Below are positions 1 through 10,137 of a stretch of DNA of 64,000 nucleotides, piece after piece. The stretch's first letter is position 1. Every line of letters begins with the position of its first letter. The stretch covers positions 98,426,326-98,490,325 of the forward strand of contig OX465281.1 of NCBI GenBank assembly GCA_949987705.1, given 5' to 3'. Both the position numbers and the translations under genes were made by a program. The DNA comes from Thereva unica. Its lineage: Eukaryota; Arthropoda; Insecta; Diptera; Therevidae. The notes beneath the pieces are model-generated. The model saw only the letters and a list, made by a program, of their open reading frames with translations, made no database searches and was not told the DNA's origin.

Positions 1-1430
1 CCCCTTAAACTACCGCCCAATAGCAATTACTTCTGTTCTCTCCAAAATCATGGAGACAATAATCAATAAGCTGATGATATATCTAGAATCCAACCAAATT
101 ATACACGACAGGCAATACGGCTTCAGACCTAAACGGTCTACTGGCGATCTGCTTGTGTGTTTAACCGAGCGTATCAACCAAAGCATTCACAGCTTTGGTG
201 AGTCTAGCCTAGTTGCTCTAGATATATCAAAGGCTTTTGACAGAGTATGGCACCCAGCTCTGTTGAATAAACTCCAAGCTATTGGTATACACTTAGGAAC
301 TGGATTAAGAGCTTTCTTTCAGGCCGTTCAATCAAGGTAGTATTGGATGGCGTCGTATCCAACCCCCACGCCATTTCGGCCGGAGTTCCCCAGGGGTCAA
401 TTCTCTCACCCGCACTTTTTCTAATCTTCATTAATGATCTGCTCTCAATCCCCTCCAAACCACTTCACTGCTTCGCTGATGACGGTACTCTGAATTTCTC
501 TTACTCCTTCGACAATATAAGACAAGCACGTGCCAGACCTTGTCTTTACCACCGTCAACTGATGTCGGCTTCGATCAACCGGGATATCGAATCGATTCTT
601 CATTGGGGCGAAATGAACCGCGTCGAATTCAATGCCACAAAACCGAAGCACTGTCTGATCTCCAACAAAAATTGTACCGACCTTCATCCTGTCTCGGTTG
701 GATGGAGAGAATCTAACGGCTGACTCAACTCTCAACATCCTAGGGGTAACTTTAACGGAGCATCTGCGATGGAACGATCACATATTCCAAATCGCCAAAC
801 AAGCCTTCCAATGCCTTGGATTTCTCAAGAGATGCAAGTTCCTCCTCCAGCCAGCTGCATTGGCTACAATATACAAATCCTACATTCGGCCGCGCCTCGA
901 ATACAACTCACATATCTGGGCAGGCGCCCCAAAAACCACCTTGGCTTGTCTCGACAAGGTGCAAAATCGTGCCCTCAAACTCATTGGTGATGGCCCCTTT
1001 CGCGCCTCCATAGACACCTTGAGCCACCGTAGGAATGTAGCAGCCCACTCCATACTTTATCGCTATTACCATGGCGACTGTTCCACCGAAATTCAGGACC
1101 TCCTGCCTGCACGGCAATGCTTTTCCCGCAACACAAGACTAGCCCGCTCGGCTCACCCCCATACCCTACAGCCCCCTCGTTCACGCACAATACGGTTTAG
1201 AAGTTCGTTTATGAATAGAACAACTCGACTGTGGAAAGATCTCCCGCAGTCAGTATTTCCGAACTCGTACAAACGTGAGGTTCATCGTCATTTTCTTCTA
1301 CACCCTCCAGACCCCCTCTAACCTTTCCTATTCTCCTCTATTCTTCAAACCAAGCTACTACTAGACATTGCACCATGAACTGAACGACATGACGGACTTG
1401 TAGTACAAAGGGTTACACCTAAGCTTGGTT
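1..1430 (+). pseudogene. LINE-A reverse transcriptase, 5'-truncated and frameshifted
   Basis: Remnant of the ORF2 protein of a non-LTR retrotransposon. Three overlapping frames (50-340, 343-723, 698-1321) read as one RT split by frameshifts near 340 and 700. Visible motifs in order: QYGFRPKRSTGDLL (finger/palm), ALDISKAFDRVWH (first catalytic Asp), GVPQGSILSPALF, the FADDG catalytic box, then a C-terminal thumb region with YIRPRLEYNSHIWAG. No endonuclease domain is present because the copy starts inside the RT. A 3' UTR follows 1321 and ends in an A-run at about 1438-1447. The RT type is jockey/I/CR1-like; I cannot assign the clade further. Minus-strand relatives of the same family lie inside elements E1 and E2 (about 19.3-20.5 kb and 26.1-27.0 kb). 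Confidence 0.85.
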
Positions 1431-1439
1431 TTTTCATAA

Positions 1440-2690
1440 AAAAAAACATTGAGCAAGACTCGGGTCCCTTTCATGTCCTTGTACAAAAAACCAACCCTCT
1501 AGACGAAATGTTAAATGATCTAAATCCACTCTCCTTGGGCAAATGCCTAATAAGGGCCTCCACCACTGGTGTTACACACACAAGGTTGGCACTGGGTAAA
1601 TGCAGAATTACATTTGACAACGCAACAAATGCCAATAAGTTCGTTCGAAACTGCCCCCTGGATCCAAAATTCAGTCCCCCAGTCCTTATTCATCGAATTG
1701 ATGAAGACTTAACTGAGGAAGAATTGCTGGAGGCCCTCAGAGAGAGCAATCCCTCTCTAGACATCAAAAAAGTCTTTAGAATAATCTGGAAAAGGAAAGT
1801 GGAAACAAATATTTTAACTGCTGTGACTAACAAAGTCAAAGTATATATAGGAGGAAAGGTTATCCCAGAGAAACTTAACCTATACTTTTCAACCTTCAAT
1901 ATAAATAGATTCGTTTATGCTCCGTCGAGATGCTTCAAGTGCCAACGATTTGGCCACCTTAGTCGCTTCTGCAAGTCAAAATGGAAGCTTTGTGGAAGAT
2001 GCGGAGAGGTGAACTGCAATGAGGGCAGGCAATGCAGTAAAGAGGAAAAGTGTGTGAACTGCAAAGGCAATCATAGTGCCTTTGACAAAATATGCCCGAT
2101 CTGGCTGAGAGAAAAGGGAATCGTTGAGACTATGAGACGTGGTGTCTACTCAAGAAAGGATGCCCTGAGGATATTCAAATCTAAAAACAGAACACAAACG
2201 AGACTCAACCTCAAGGAGAAAGCCATCCAACGAGAAGATGGTCCACAAGGTACTAGAAAGGAAATAGTTATTTCAAAGCCACCCCAACACAGGGATAATC
2301 TCAAAAAGATATCAAAGGATCCCCAGTCAAAAAATGCAAATGGAAAATTGATTAATAGAAAGAAAACCTCTCAAGATCCCACCCCTATTGAAAAATCAAA
2401 GTCCCACAATGTGTCCAGCCTAGAAGTTAATAGCTCTCAGGAGTCGGATCTTGACTTTCCCTTGGACCTTGACAAGTCAGATCTTCATTTCAACGATTTT
2501 CTAAGAGATGCGTCTACAAAGGATAGTACGCTCGTAGGACGGATCAGCTGTGGGCCAAAGAAACATGAAAAGGAGAGCACTGACTCTTATCAATGTCTCA
2601 TGAACAACCATCTGTGCCCTCGTTGAACATGACTAGTCCTTATCTGGTTTGAATCTCAGAACTTTTGAACAGGGGGAGGATCCTGATAAT
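1440..2690 (+). pseudogene. LINE-B ORF1 (gag-like, CCHC zinc knuckles)
   Basis: Nucleic-acid-binding ORF1 protein of a LINE. The longest ATG-started frame is 1508-2626 (372 aa), but the same frame stays open upstream to about 1440 and matches the expected ORF1 context, so the copy is probably 5'-truncated and this ATG may be internal. Residues about 140-200 contain three cysteine knuckles: CFKCQRFGHLSRFC, CGRCGE...C and CVNCKGNHSAFDKICP, the arrangement typical of I/Jockey-type ORF1. The C-terminal third is Lys/Ser-rich and low complexity. It directly follows the A-run of LINE-A, so this is either a second LINE head-to-tail or a rearranged piece of the same family. No ORF2 follows it; sequence from about 2690 belongs to other repeats. 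Confidence 0.8.
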
Positions 2691-3100
2691 TCACTGTTTT
2701 TTTAGCCCTTTGGTGCAAAGTCTCTGATAAAAGGCGCCCACTGATCATTTAGCCTTTTTTGTAAAAAATCTTTTTTGTGTTTAAATTTTTATTAATCAAT
2801 GACAATGACAAATTTTTATTTTTAGCTTTTGAATTATTTATAGTAGCCACAGCAGCCCACTAAATCTTGTAAAGACTAAATAATACGAACTTATACAAGA
2901 CGACATCCCCACTGACTTAGCCCATCAGACGGGGATTGACGATCAGAGAGAGAGTTTCCTTTTCTTTTACTAAAAGGAAAATTTTGGTTAGTTTTAACTA
3001 GTTAAAAACAAACAAACAACAAACAAACAATATAATACCTGAGAACAAATCTAAAAATTTGTCACCTTTTCGCTAAGAAAAAGGAAATAATCCCTTCATT
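2691..3100. mobile_element. AT-rich repeat; end part is reverse-oriented element-E sequence
   Basis: No gene seen. The last ~75 bp (about 3025-3100) match, in reverse complement, 16.69-16.77 kb of another E-family fragment (shared ACCTGAGAA...AAATCTAAAAATTTG). The match resumes at 4721-4738 and again at 10130 (ATAAAAACATGCTTGTAGCC), showing that Helentron A and the hAT-type element were both inserted into one older E-family copy here. The rest of this stretch is low-complexity A/T with an AAACAAACAAC run near 3005-3030. Confidence 0.55.
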
Positions 3101-3164
3101 TTGACGTGACAACGTCTATTAAAACGATGAACGCCGGCTGCATGCACGAAAAATGATGACTCAT

Positions 3165-3202
3165 TGTCCCGTTATGTCCCGTTATGTCCCGTTATCCCGT
3201 AA
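3165..3202 (+). repeat. TGTCCCGTTA decamer tandem repeat at Helentron 5' end
   Basis: Three direct copies of TGTCCCGTTA followed by a partial TCCCGTAA, just downstream of a GCATGCA-containing motif. The block is repeated, with small changes, at the same relative place in copies B (about 5817-5855), C (about 6626-6664) and D (complement, about 26000-26044). The regular spacing resembles iterons; any role as an initiator-binding site is inference. Confidence 0.6.
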
Positions 3203-3342
3203 TAATTTTAAAAATTTGATCGTAGCAATCTTAAAAATTTGATTAAAATTGTCAATATTTAATTAAATTAAATTTGTCAAATTGTCAACAATAAGCAAAG
3301 CAAGCCAAACACTCTGTCTCCTAACTGGGTGATAAGAAAATA

Positions 3343-3666
3343 GTGAACAGTACACTGACGAAAACTGTGAAATGCAAACGAAAACAGTTTCCTTGCGTTC
3401 CTGCTTGTGCTATTACCATTCACAAGTCGCAAGGTGGGACGTTTACTGTTATTGTTTATAAATACTCCTCGGAGCAACCACAACAGTTGGTGTACGTGGC
3501 GCTGAGTCGGGTAACGAATATAGACGGCTTGCACATCATCACGGAAAAAGATGCGCCTTTTATCTTCAAACACGGACGGGATGGGAACGACTCACAGACT
3601 ACGCGAGATGTCCGTAACGAACACATTCGACTCCGTGGACACTTCGAAAGCAGTGAAATTTTGTGA
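3343..3666 (+). pseudogene. Helentron A helicase, C-terminal fragment
   Basis: End of a PIF1-like superfamily 1B helicase from a Helentron. [15 protein letters not shown] and LVYVALSRVTNIDGLHI are the late helicase motifs (V/VI region), closing the ATPase core. The frame runs past the domain end and stops at 3666 after a shift, relative to copy C, caused by loss of about 15 bases near 3645. The upstream helicase motifs (Walker A and B) are missing here but occur in copy B. Not functional alone. Confidence 0.85.
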
Positions 3667-4347
3667 TGACGGTAACAACGCTGGGCAAACTGTAGTGACA
3701 AACCTTAATGTTCAGAGTTTGTCTGCGCACTTCGCCGATATTGAAACGGATCCCGTGATACCAAGATCGGATTATTTGGTATTGACTGAAACGTGGATGC
3801 GTGACAATTTTGATCCAGTTCCAATAAATAATTATGAATGTATAACCAGGCAGAATAATCGATCGGATTCTGATACAAACGCAGCTGGTGGAGTGGCAAT
3901 CTATCGAAAATAACATCAACATCCACGGCCAAAGTTCTCCACGTTCAATTGTCGGCCACAACTCGTCTCATCAGAAACACAGGCGAGGTCTGCTTGGCTG
4001 AAATTACATGCTTCACTGCTGATACAACGTTTAAAATTGTACTTGGCGCAGTGTATATTCATCCTGGAGCAAGTGTCTCAAACATTAGTGTATTGCTGCA
4101 CCAAGCACTCTTTCCGTACGTGCATAACAGGCAGTATGTGCATCCGATCATGCAAGTTGATACCAATGTACCAATTCTTCTTTGTGGCGACTTTAACAAA
4201 AACGTGAAAAATGATGATACATTCCTCAAATTCATGAAGGATATGTACAATCTCGAATGCACATCAGATGTTACTAAGTCAACAACGCTGAGAGGAATAA
4301 CCCTCGATTTGACTTTTTCAAGGCACATTACATTACATTACACTTGA
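3660..4347 (+). pseudogene. Helentron A endonuclease/exonuclease/phosphatase-like domain
   Basis: The C-terminal domain that distinguishes Helentrons from canonical Helitrons: an apurinic-type endonuclease fold like that in LINEs. Frame 1 (to 3913) has TNLNVQSLSAHFADIE, LVLTETWM (catalytic Glu in the TET context) and AAGGVAIYRK; frame 2 (3949-4347) has ILLCGDFNKN (the GDFN catalytic box) and RGITLDLTFSRH near the C-terminus. One frameshift separates them at about 3913. Copy C carries the same domain with a further deletion after GDL. Partners would be the Rep and helicase domains of the same polypeptide, absent here. Confidence 0.8.
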
Positions 4348-5585
4348 AACACTCCCATTCATTTCATACTTTTCCTATCATCGACCTATCTTAACAGAAT
4401 AACACAGATTGCAAGAAGTTAAATATCAGACATGTATAAAAGCTGTAAATGAATTTGTTACTACACATTTTACTTGTAAATAATCTGTTCATTAAAGTAA
4501 TAAACATATTTGAATTCATTAGTGCAAATAAAAGCTAATTTATCAATCAAAATGAATATTTCATTTCACTCCTTTTTGTATCCATACAAAATAATGATAA
4601 TTTAATATAAATGATTAAATTTTATTCATAAAAGTATGCAATCATTTCATCAATGTTTTCTCATGACGTTGTCACGTTACACTATCGTCCGTAAACCCTC
4701 TTTACAGACAACAAATTTTTTCTAAAGATAATAAAAACTAGAGATGCGCCGAATGTTCGGCCGAATATTCGTATTCGGCATATTCGGCGTGTTTTTTAAT
4801 GTTCGTATTCGGCCGAATATTCGGCTAAGTTTACCGAATAATTACCGAATATTTAATTAGTATTATTTTACGAGTTACATATGTTAAAGGGGCTTTATTC
4901 TGCAACGGTACATAGGTAGTATTTGTAATTGAAACAAACACTTCTTTGTGTATCCATATTTAGTTACAAAATCAAAAATTAAAAAAAAGAGGATCCACAC
5001 AACGAGTCGACAGAAACGACACCGATTTGAAGCTCGTTTGCAACTGCTTCTGCTTCTTGTCTGTTACTTAGAACAGTAACGAGTGTATGATTCTATGTCG
5101 AATGCGGCAATATAGAAAAAGTTGAAAGCAGATCGACATTTACGTTGCATGCATTCCATTCACGCAATACTTCGTCAAGTCTGATTTGAATACACAGACT
5201 TCTATATTGTCTGTCACCGAATGCAACGCATGTACGCTTGGAAATTCAGTTGCGTGGTTGCATTTGGACGTGCCAAAGTTTATTCAACAAAATCTTCGTG
5301 AGCACAGAATACCATTTGATCAAAAATCAGTTGCGCTTGTGTGTGGACAAAAGTTTCATTTTGGTTGCAAACTGGTTGTGAGCTTGATAATGCTGAAACC
5401 AGTTTCAAACTAGTGTTGCAAATCAGTCGACTCATGTGCGTAAGGTAAGGCCCTAAATTCACCAAAATGCATAGTATCTTCCCAAAATAGAGAAAAAGGC
5501 GGAAAAAGACGAAAAAACGCCTATTAAATATAGCCTTGTACATATTTCGTTAGGCAACCCACATTTGTTAACATATTTTTTATTA

Positions 5586-5761
5586 TAGAAACTAGCAAAA
5601 ACCCGCGTGCCTTGCAACGCCTACTCGAATTTTCACAGATATCTCTTATTTACACTTATTAATTTCCACTTTAATTTAAAAAATCACAGATTGGGAAAAA
5701 AAATAAAATTCAAAATTATCTCAATAAATTCACGCTAAATCACCAAATCAATTAAAACAAT
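5586..5761 (+). mobile_element. 5' end of a CTAGCAAAAACCCGCG element (HINE-like)
   Basis: Begins AACTAGCAAAAACCCGCG followed by a short palindrome-like GC-rich motif (TGCCTTGCAACGCC, where the copy at 24330 has the perfect palindrome GCGTTGCAACGC). This subterminal palindrome near a 5' end is a known feature of non-autonomous Helentrons (HINE/DINE-1 type), but the assignment is inference. The following bases are AT-rich and lead into Helentron B; the matching 3' end may be at about 9940-9957. Confidence 0.45.
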
Positions 5762-6555
5762 TTTTGACGTGACAAAACGATGAAACCCGGCTGCATGCAC
5801 GAAAAATGATGACTCATTGTCCCGTTATGTCCCGTTAGTCCCGTAAGTCCCGTAGTAATTTTAATAAAAATTTGATTGTAGTAATCTTAAAAATTTGATT
5901 AAAATTGTCAAAAATTGTCAACAATAATATTTGTTGTGGATTCTCGATTGTGAAAAAGCGCAGCAATGTGATGTCAAAGCAGCAGTATTGCGAGTTTCTT
6001 CGAACCACCAATCCGGAACAACGGGAGATCATCCTTGAAGTCATTCATCGATTACATGGTTGTGGAGATGGCATTTTGGAAGCGCTACAAATTTTCTTCA
6101 CCGGTCCGGCGGGCTGTAGAAAAACTTACACATTAAAGTGCCTTATGGAAACGTACAACCGATACACTCAGTAGCACAACTCGATGAACAACACCTAAAT
6201 TGCCTGTGCTAGCACAGGTAAAGCCGCTGTACCTCTTGGTGGCACTACAGTGCATTCAGCGTTTCGTCTCACAACTTCTCGCGTGACAAAACTCTTATCC
6301 ACAGAAAATTTGCAAGCCTATAGAAACATGTTCGTTAGCGTCAAAGCTGTTTTCGTCGACGAGATCAGCATGTTAAGTTCAGCCATTCTTCAAAAAATCA
6401 ACTACCGACTGCAGCAGATTACCGGCTTTTATGACAAACCATTCGGAGGCATCCGCGTGATATTATGCGGAGATTTCAGCCAGCTACCACGGTCTCATGA
6501 CGTTGTCACGTTAAACTATCGTCCGTAAACCCTATTTACAGACAACAAATTTTAT
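5762..6555 (+). mobile_element. Helentron copy B (keeps helicase N-terminal half)
   Basis: Starts with TTTTGACGTGACAAAACG and the decamer block, and ends ...CAGACAACAAATTTT at about 6552, the same termini as copies A and C. Its coding part is the half missing from A, C and D: Walker A and B of the helicase. The helicase reading frame runs straight into the 3' terminal sequence (frame reads GDFSQLP then the TCATGACGTTGTCACG end motif), so about half of the helicase and all of the endonuclease are deleted. Copy C follows within a few bases, head to tail. Confidence 0.75.
5905..6528 (+). pseudogene. Helentron B helicase, N-terminal ATPase fragment
   Basis: Two frames (5905-6174 and 6250-6528) separated by a stop at 6172 and a frameshift. 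The first contains FFTGPAGCRKTYTLK, a Walker A motif in which the usual Gly before Lys is Arg (GPAGCRKT against GxxGxGKT/S). The second contains TVHSAFRL-type motif Ia (HSAFRL), Walker B VFVDEISMLSS and motif III ILCGDFSQLP, all diagnostic for PIF1-like helicases of Helitrons. It would unwind the excised strand during rolling-circle transposition; this copy cannot. Confidence 0.85.
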
Positions 6556-8107
6556 TATTTTTTGACGTGACAACGTCTATTAAAACGATGAACGCCGTCT
6601 GCATGCACAAAAAATGATGACTCATTGTCCCGTTATGTCCCGTTATGTCCCGTTATCTCCCGAAATAATTTTAAAAATTTGATCGTAGTAATCTTAAAAA
6701 TTTGATTAAAATTGTCAATATTTACTTAGATTAAATTTGTCAAATTGTCAACAATAAGCAAAGCAAGCCAAACACTCTGTCTCCTAACTGGGTGCCGGTG
6801 TATAAGAAAATAGTGAACATTACACTGACAAAAACTGTGAAATGCAAACGAAAACAGTTTCCTTGCGTTCCTGCTTGTGCTATTACATTACCATTCACAA
6901 GTCGCAAGGTGGGACGTTTACTGTTATTGTTTATAAATACTCTTCGGAGCAACCACAACAGTTGGTGTACGTGGCGCTGAGTCGTGTAACGAATATAGTC
7001 GGCTTGCACATCATCACGGAAAAAGATGCGCCTTTTATCTTCAAACACGGACGGGATGGGAACGACTCACAGACTACGCGAGATTTCCGTAACGAATACA
7101 TTTGACTCCGTGGACACGCCCTTCAAACAATCACTTCGAAAGCAGTGAAATTTTGTGATGACGGTAACAACGCTGGGCAAACTGTAGTGACAAACCTTAA
7201 TGTTCAGAGTTTGTCTGCGCACTTCGCCGATATTGAAACGGATCCCGTGATACCAAGATCGGATTATTTGGTATTGACCGACGTGGATGCGTGACAATTT
7301 TGATCCAGTTCCAATCAATAATTATGAATGTATAACCAGGCATAATAATCGATCGGATTCTGATACAAACGCAGCTGGTGGAGTAGCAATCTATCGAAAA
7401 TTAACATCAACATCCACGGCCAAAGTTCTCCACGTTGAATTGTCGGACACAACTCGTCTCATCAGAAACACAGGCGACGTCTGCTTGGCTGAAATTACAT
7501 GCTTCACTGCTGATACAACGTATAAAATTGTACTTGGCGCAGTGTATGTATATTCATCCTGGAGCAAGTGTCTCAAACATTAGTGTATTGCTGCACCAAG
7601 CACTCTTTCCGTATGTGCATAACAGGCAGTATGTGCATCCGATTATGCAAGTTGATACCAATGTACCAATTCTTCTTTGTGGCGACTTGAGGAACAACCC
7701 TCGATTTGACTTTTTCAAGGCACATTACGCTTGAAACATTCCCATTCATTTCATACTTTTCCTATCATCGACCTATCCTTAACAGAATAACACAGATTGC
7801 AAGAAGTTAAATATCAGACATGTATAAAAGCTGTAAATGAATTTGTTACTACACATTGTTACTTGTAAATAATCTGTTCATTAAAGTAATAAACATATTT
7901 GAATTCATTAGTGCAAATAAAGCCAATTTATCAATCAAAATGAATATTTCATTTCACTCCTTTTTGTTTCCATACAAAATAATGATAATTTAATATAAAT
8001 GATTCAATTTTATTCGTAAAAGTATGCAATCATTTCATCAATGTTTTCTCATGACGTTGTCACGTTAAACTATCGTCCGTAAACCCTCTTTACAGACAAC
8101 AAATTTT
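6556..8107 (+). mobile_element. Helentron copy C
   Basis: Same architecture as copy A: TTGACGTGACAACG start, decamer block (about 6626-6664), helicase C-terminal motifs, endonuclease, and the GACGTTGTCACG...CAGACAACAAATTTT end. It shares the exact internal deletion joint with A and D (GCAAAGCAAGCCAAACACTC following the AT-rich leader), so the three belong to one deletion derivative. Relative to A it keeps the bases joining helicase and endonuclease but lacks about 90 bp after the GDF box (7680-7700). Confidence 0.8.
6792..7734 (+). pseudogene. Helentron C helicase C-terminus plus endonuclease
   Basis: Helicase motifs IHKSQGGTF and VYVALSRVTNI (frame 6842-7105), followed by the endonuclease in frames 7287-7583 and 7435-7734, with AAGGVAIYRKL and PILLCGDL. 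At least three frameshifts or stops break it (about 6890, 7105, 7280). The order helicase then endonuclease in one strand and with no promoter or stop in the ancestral alignment of A and C supports a single ancestral polypeptide. Confidence 0.8.
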
Positions 8108-9957
8108 ATAGAATTTTTTTTTTTTTCTATAACCAAGGTTAAACTGCTTCGTCACAAAATCACTTCGTTACGAAACAAAACTCGATCATTCAAAGCCTTC
8201 TTCAAGACTAAAGTGTTGAATGAAATACTCTAGCTTCCTTTAAAGTGTACCGTTACAATAATTGGCAGAACCTTGTTTTAAATATCCTATTCATAGACTT
8301 CTTTTTAACCCATCATAAAAAACAGGTACTCGTTTTTTTATTGCCATTCCTGGAAGGCCGAATTTTCGACCCAAAACAATACCTGAACATTCACCTGTTT
8401 ACCTAATTTGTCTTGTAGGATAATATGGCATGCGACTTTTGTATTTACATTGTTTGCGGTTTCCTTTTTAATATTGTAAATTGTCTACTGAAATTGAGGT
8501 TTTGGAAGTTCCCTTTGCTATGCATACTTCTTTATTTCTATAAAATGGAATCCCAATTACGGCTCGCTAGTATATGTATATCAACAAAATAATTTTTTTT
8601 TCGAGTGAAAAAGAAGCCAGAATCAGAAAGAATGCGTACCTATTATTACAATCAATAAAAATCCTTCATAGCGAGGAAAGTCAAAAAGTGGAAGTCATTT
8701 TTAAAAGAGTCGAAGTTTCAGAAGGAGTAGTATTTTCAAGGCCGATAATAAATATCGATGGCTGCCTTTCGAAACCTTATTCTACTGTCGGATCAGACTG
8801 AAAAACCGAAGGCGATAATCGGGAAAAATATATCCCTGATAGAGTACAAACTTTTTATCATTACAATTGTAGACCTGAAAGAGCCTATTTAAATATCGAT
8901 TGTTCCGTGAATGTTTCCTATAAAACGATCAGGATATTTTTTGGAATATCTAGATATTTAGATACAGGTCTGTCAAGTATACAATTCGAATGATCACTTG
9001 CTTTCCTTCTCCTATAGGTTAGACTAAAAAGTAACCCGGTAGTCGGACACGATAGTCGGTACCGATAATCGTATCTGATAGTCGTATTCGCCTAAAATAT
9101 GGCCGCAAAAGTATTAAATCTTTTTGTGAAATTCCCATTGCAATACATACAGCCAACAATTTTAAAAATGGGTTTTGAAATCACAGACAGACACTCCAAT
9201 TATAATTATATAGATAGATAGATAGATAGATAGAAGATCGATAACCATATGAAACAGAACTATATTTTTAAATCACAGACAGACACGCCATTTACATTTA
9301 TATATAATAGATAGATAGATTTGAATGACGCCGCTCAGGTAATAGTATTCTACTTGACATATCCTTTTGTTTGGTACCCATATCGAGTGGGTTGTAAAGA
9401 AAAGGTGAGTCCGGCATAGTTGGTCGCCATTTTGAATTTATAATGACAAAAAATAGGTAATTGTACCCTAATTATCATCACCTTTCATTTGATACCCATG
9501 TCGGGGATCGGCGCGCCCAATTGCGAAATTCACCCGCCATCTTGGAACCGCCATCTTGATTTTTTTACAAAGTGGTCAGATTACATTGTCACCCGAACTA
9601 AATATATGTGCAAAATTTGAAGTTGAACGGTTATATGGAAGTGAGTCAAAATCAAGTTTTAAGTTTTGTCTACATACATATATCCATACATACATACAGA
9701 TAGAGCTAATATACGGTTTATATAAATAGCCTAAAACATGCTCGCAAAAATACTGAATCTTCCAGTGAAAGTCCCATCCCGATCGGCCCAGCCGTTTCCG
9801 AGATTACCGCGGCCAAACAGACAGACATACAGACAGACAAAAATTTTAAAAATAGTGGATTTTGTTTTAATTACATGTAAATAACCAAAAAAACTTAAAA
9901 AAACATAATTTTTTTGGAAATTACAGACAGACACTCCAATTATATTTATATAGATTA
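8108..9957. mobile_element. Old AT-rich element(s) with TAGA microsatellite and CATTTGATACCCATG block
   Basis: No convincing gene. It holds a (TAGA)n microsatellite at about 9210-9235 and a short one at 9308-9320; two copies of a block ending CAGACAGACACTCCAATTAT (about 9186 and 9925); and the block at 9360-9660 containing TTTGRTACCCATRTCG, CGCCATCTTGATTTTTTTAC and AAATTTGAAGTTGAACGG, shared with the arrays at 24.5 and 53.4-55.0 kb. The run CAGACAGACATACAGACAGA at about 9820-9837 is common in old insect interspersed repeats. The whole sits inside the hAT-type element. Confidence 0.5.
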
Positions 9958-10137
9958 ATTTCATTGGGTTACTCGATCGGCGAAGGTCGTTCTTCTACGG
10001 ATTCTGTTCTATATATGAACCTGCTTACTGAACCGAATAATTCGGCCGAATGTTCGATTCGGTACGTTTTTGACCGAATATTCGGCCGAATATTCGTATT
10101 CGGTTGAACCCATATTCGGCGCATCTCTAATAAAAAC

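Larger units (their letters stand above)
3101..4720 (+). mobile_element. Helentron copy A (internally deleted)
   Basis: Rolling-circle transposon copy of the Helentron type (Helitron helicase with a C-terminal endonuclease). It starts with TTGACGTGACAACGTC and ends in ...CAGACAACAAATTTTT; the inner motif GACGTTGTCACGT near the 3' end (about 4664-4677) is the inverted counterpart of the 5' motif. The flanks are T-rich, consistent with the T/T target of Helentrons. The 5' region carries a decamer repeat (see regulatory entry). Only the last part of the helicase plus the endonuclease is coded; the replication initiator and helicase N-terminal parts are absent. Copies C and D share the same internal deletion joint. 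Confidence 0.8.
4731..10137. mobile_element. hAT-type element with perfect 8-bp TSD, loaded with nested elements
   Basis: The element runs 4739-10129 and begins TAGAGATGCGCCGAAT and ends ATTCGGCGCATCTCTA, an inverted terminal repeat; subterminal regions are packed with the palindromic motif CCGAATATTCGGCCGAATATT on both sides. The 8 bp ATAAAAAC stands immediately outside at 4731-4738 and again at 10130-10137, the duplication length of hAT transposons. I see no hAT transposase inside; about 2.35 kb of the 5.4 kb is Helentron B plus C, and the remainder includes a CTAGCAAAAACCCGCG element. The part 5060-5240 resembles the arms of the palindrome at 10.87-14.78 kb. Confidence 0.8.
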
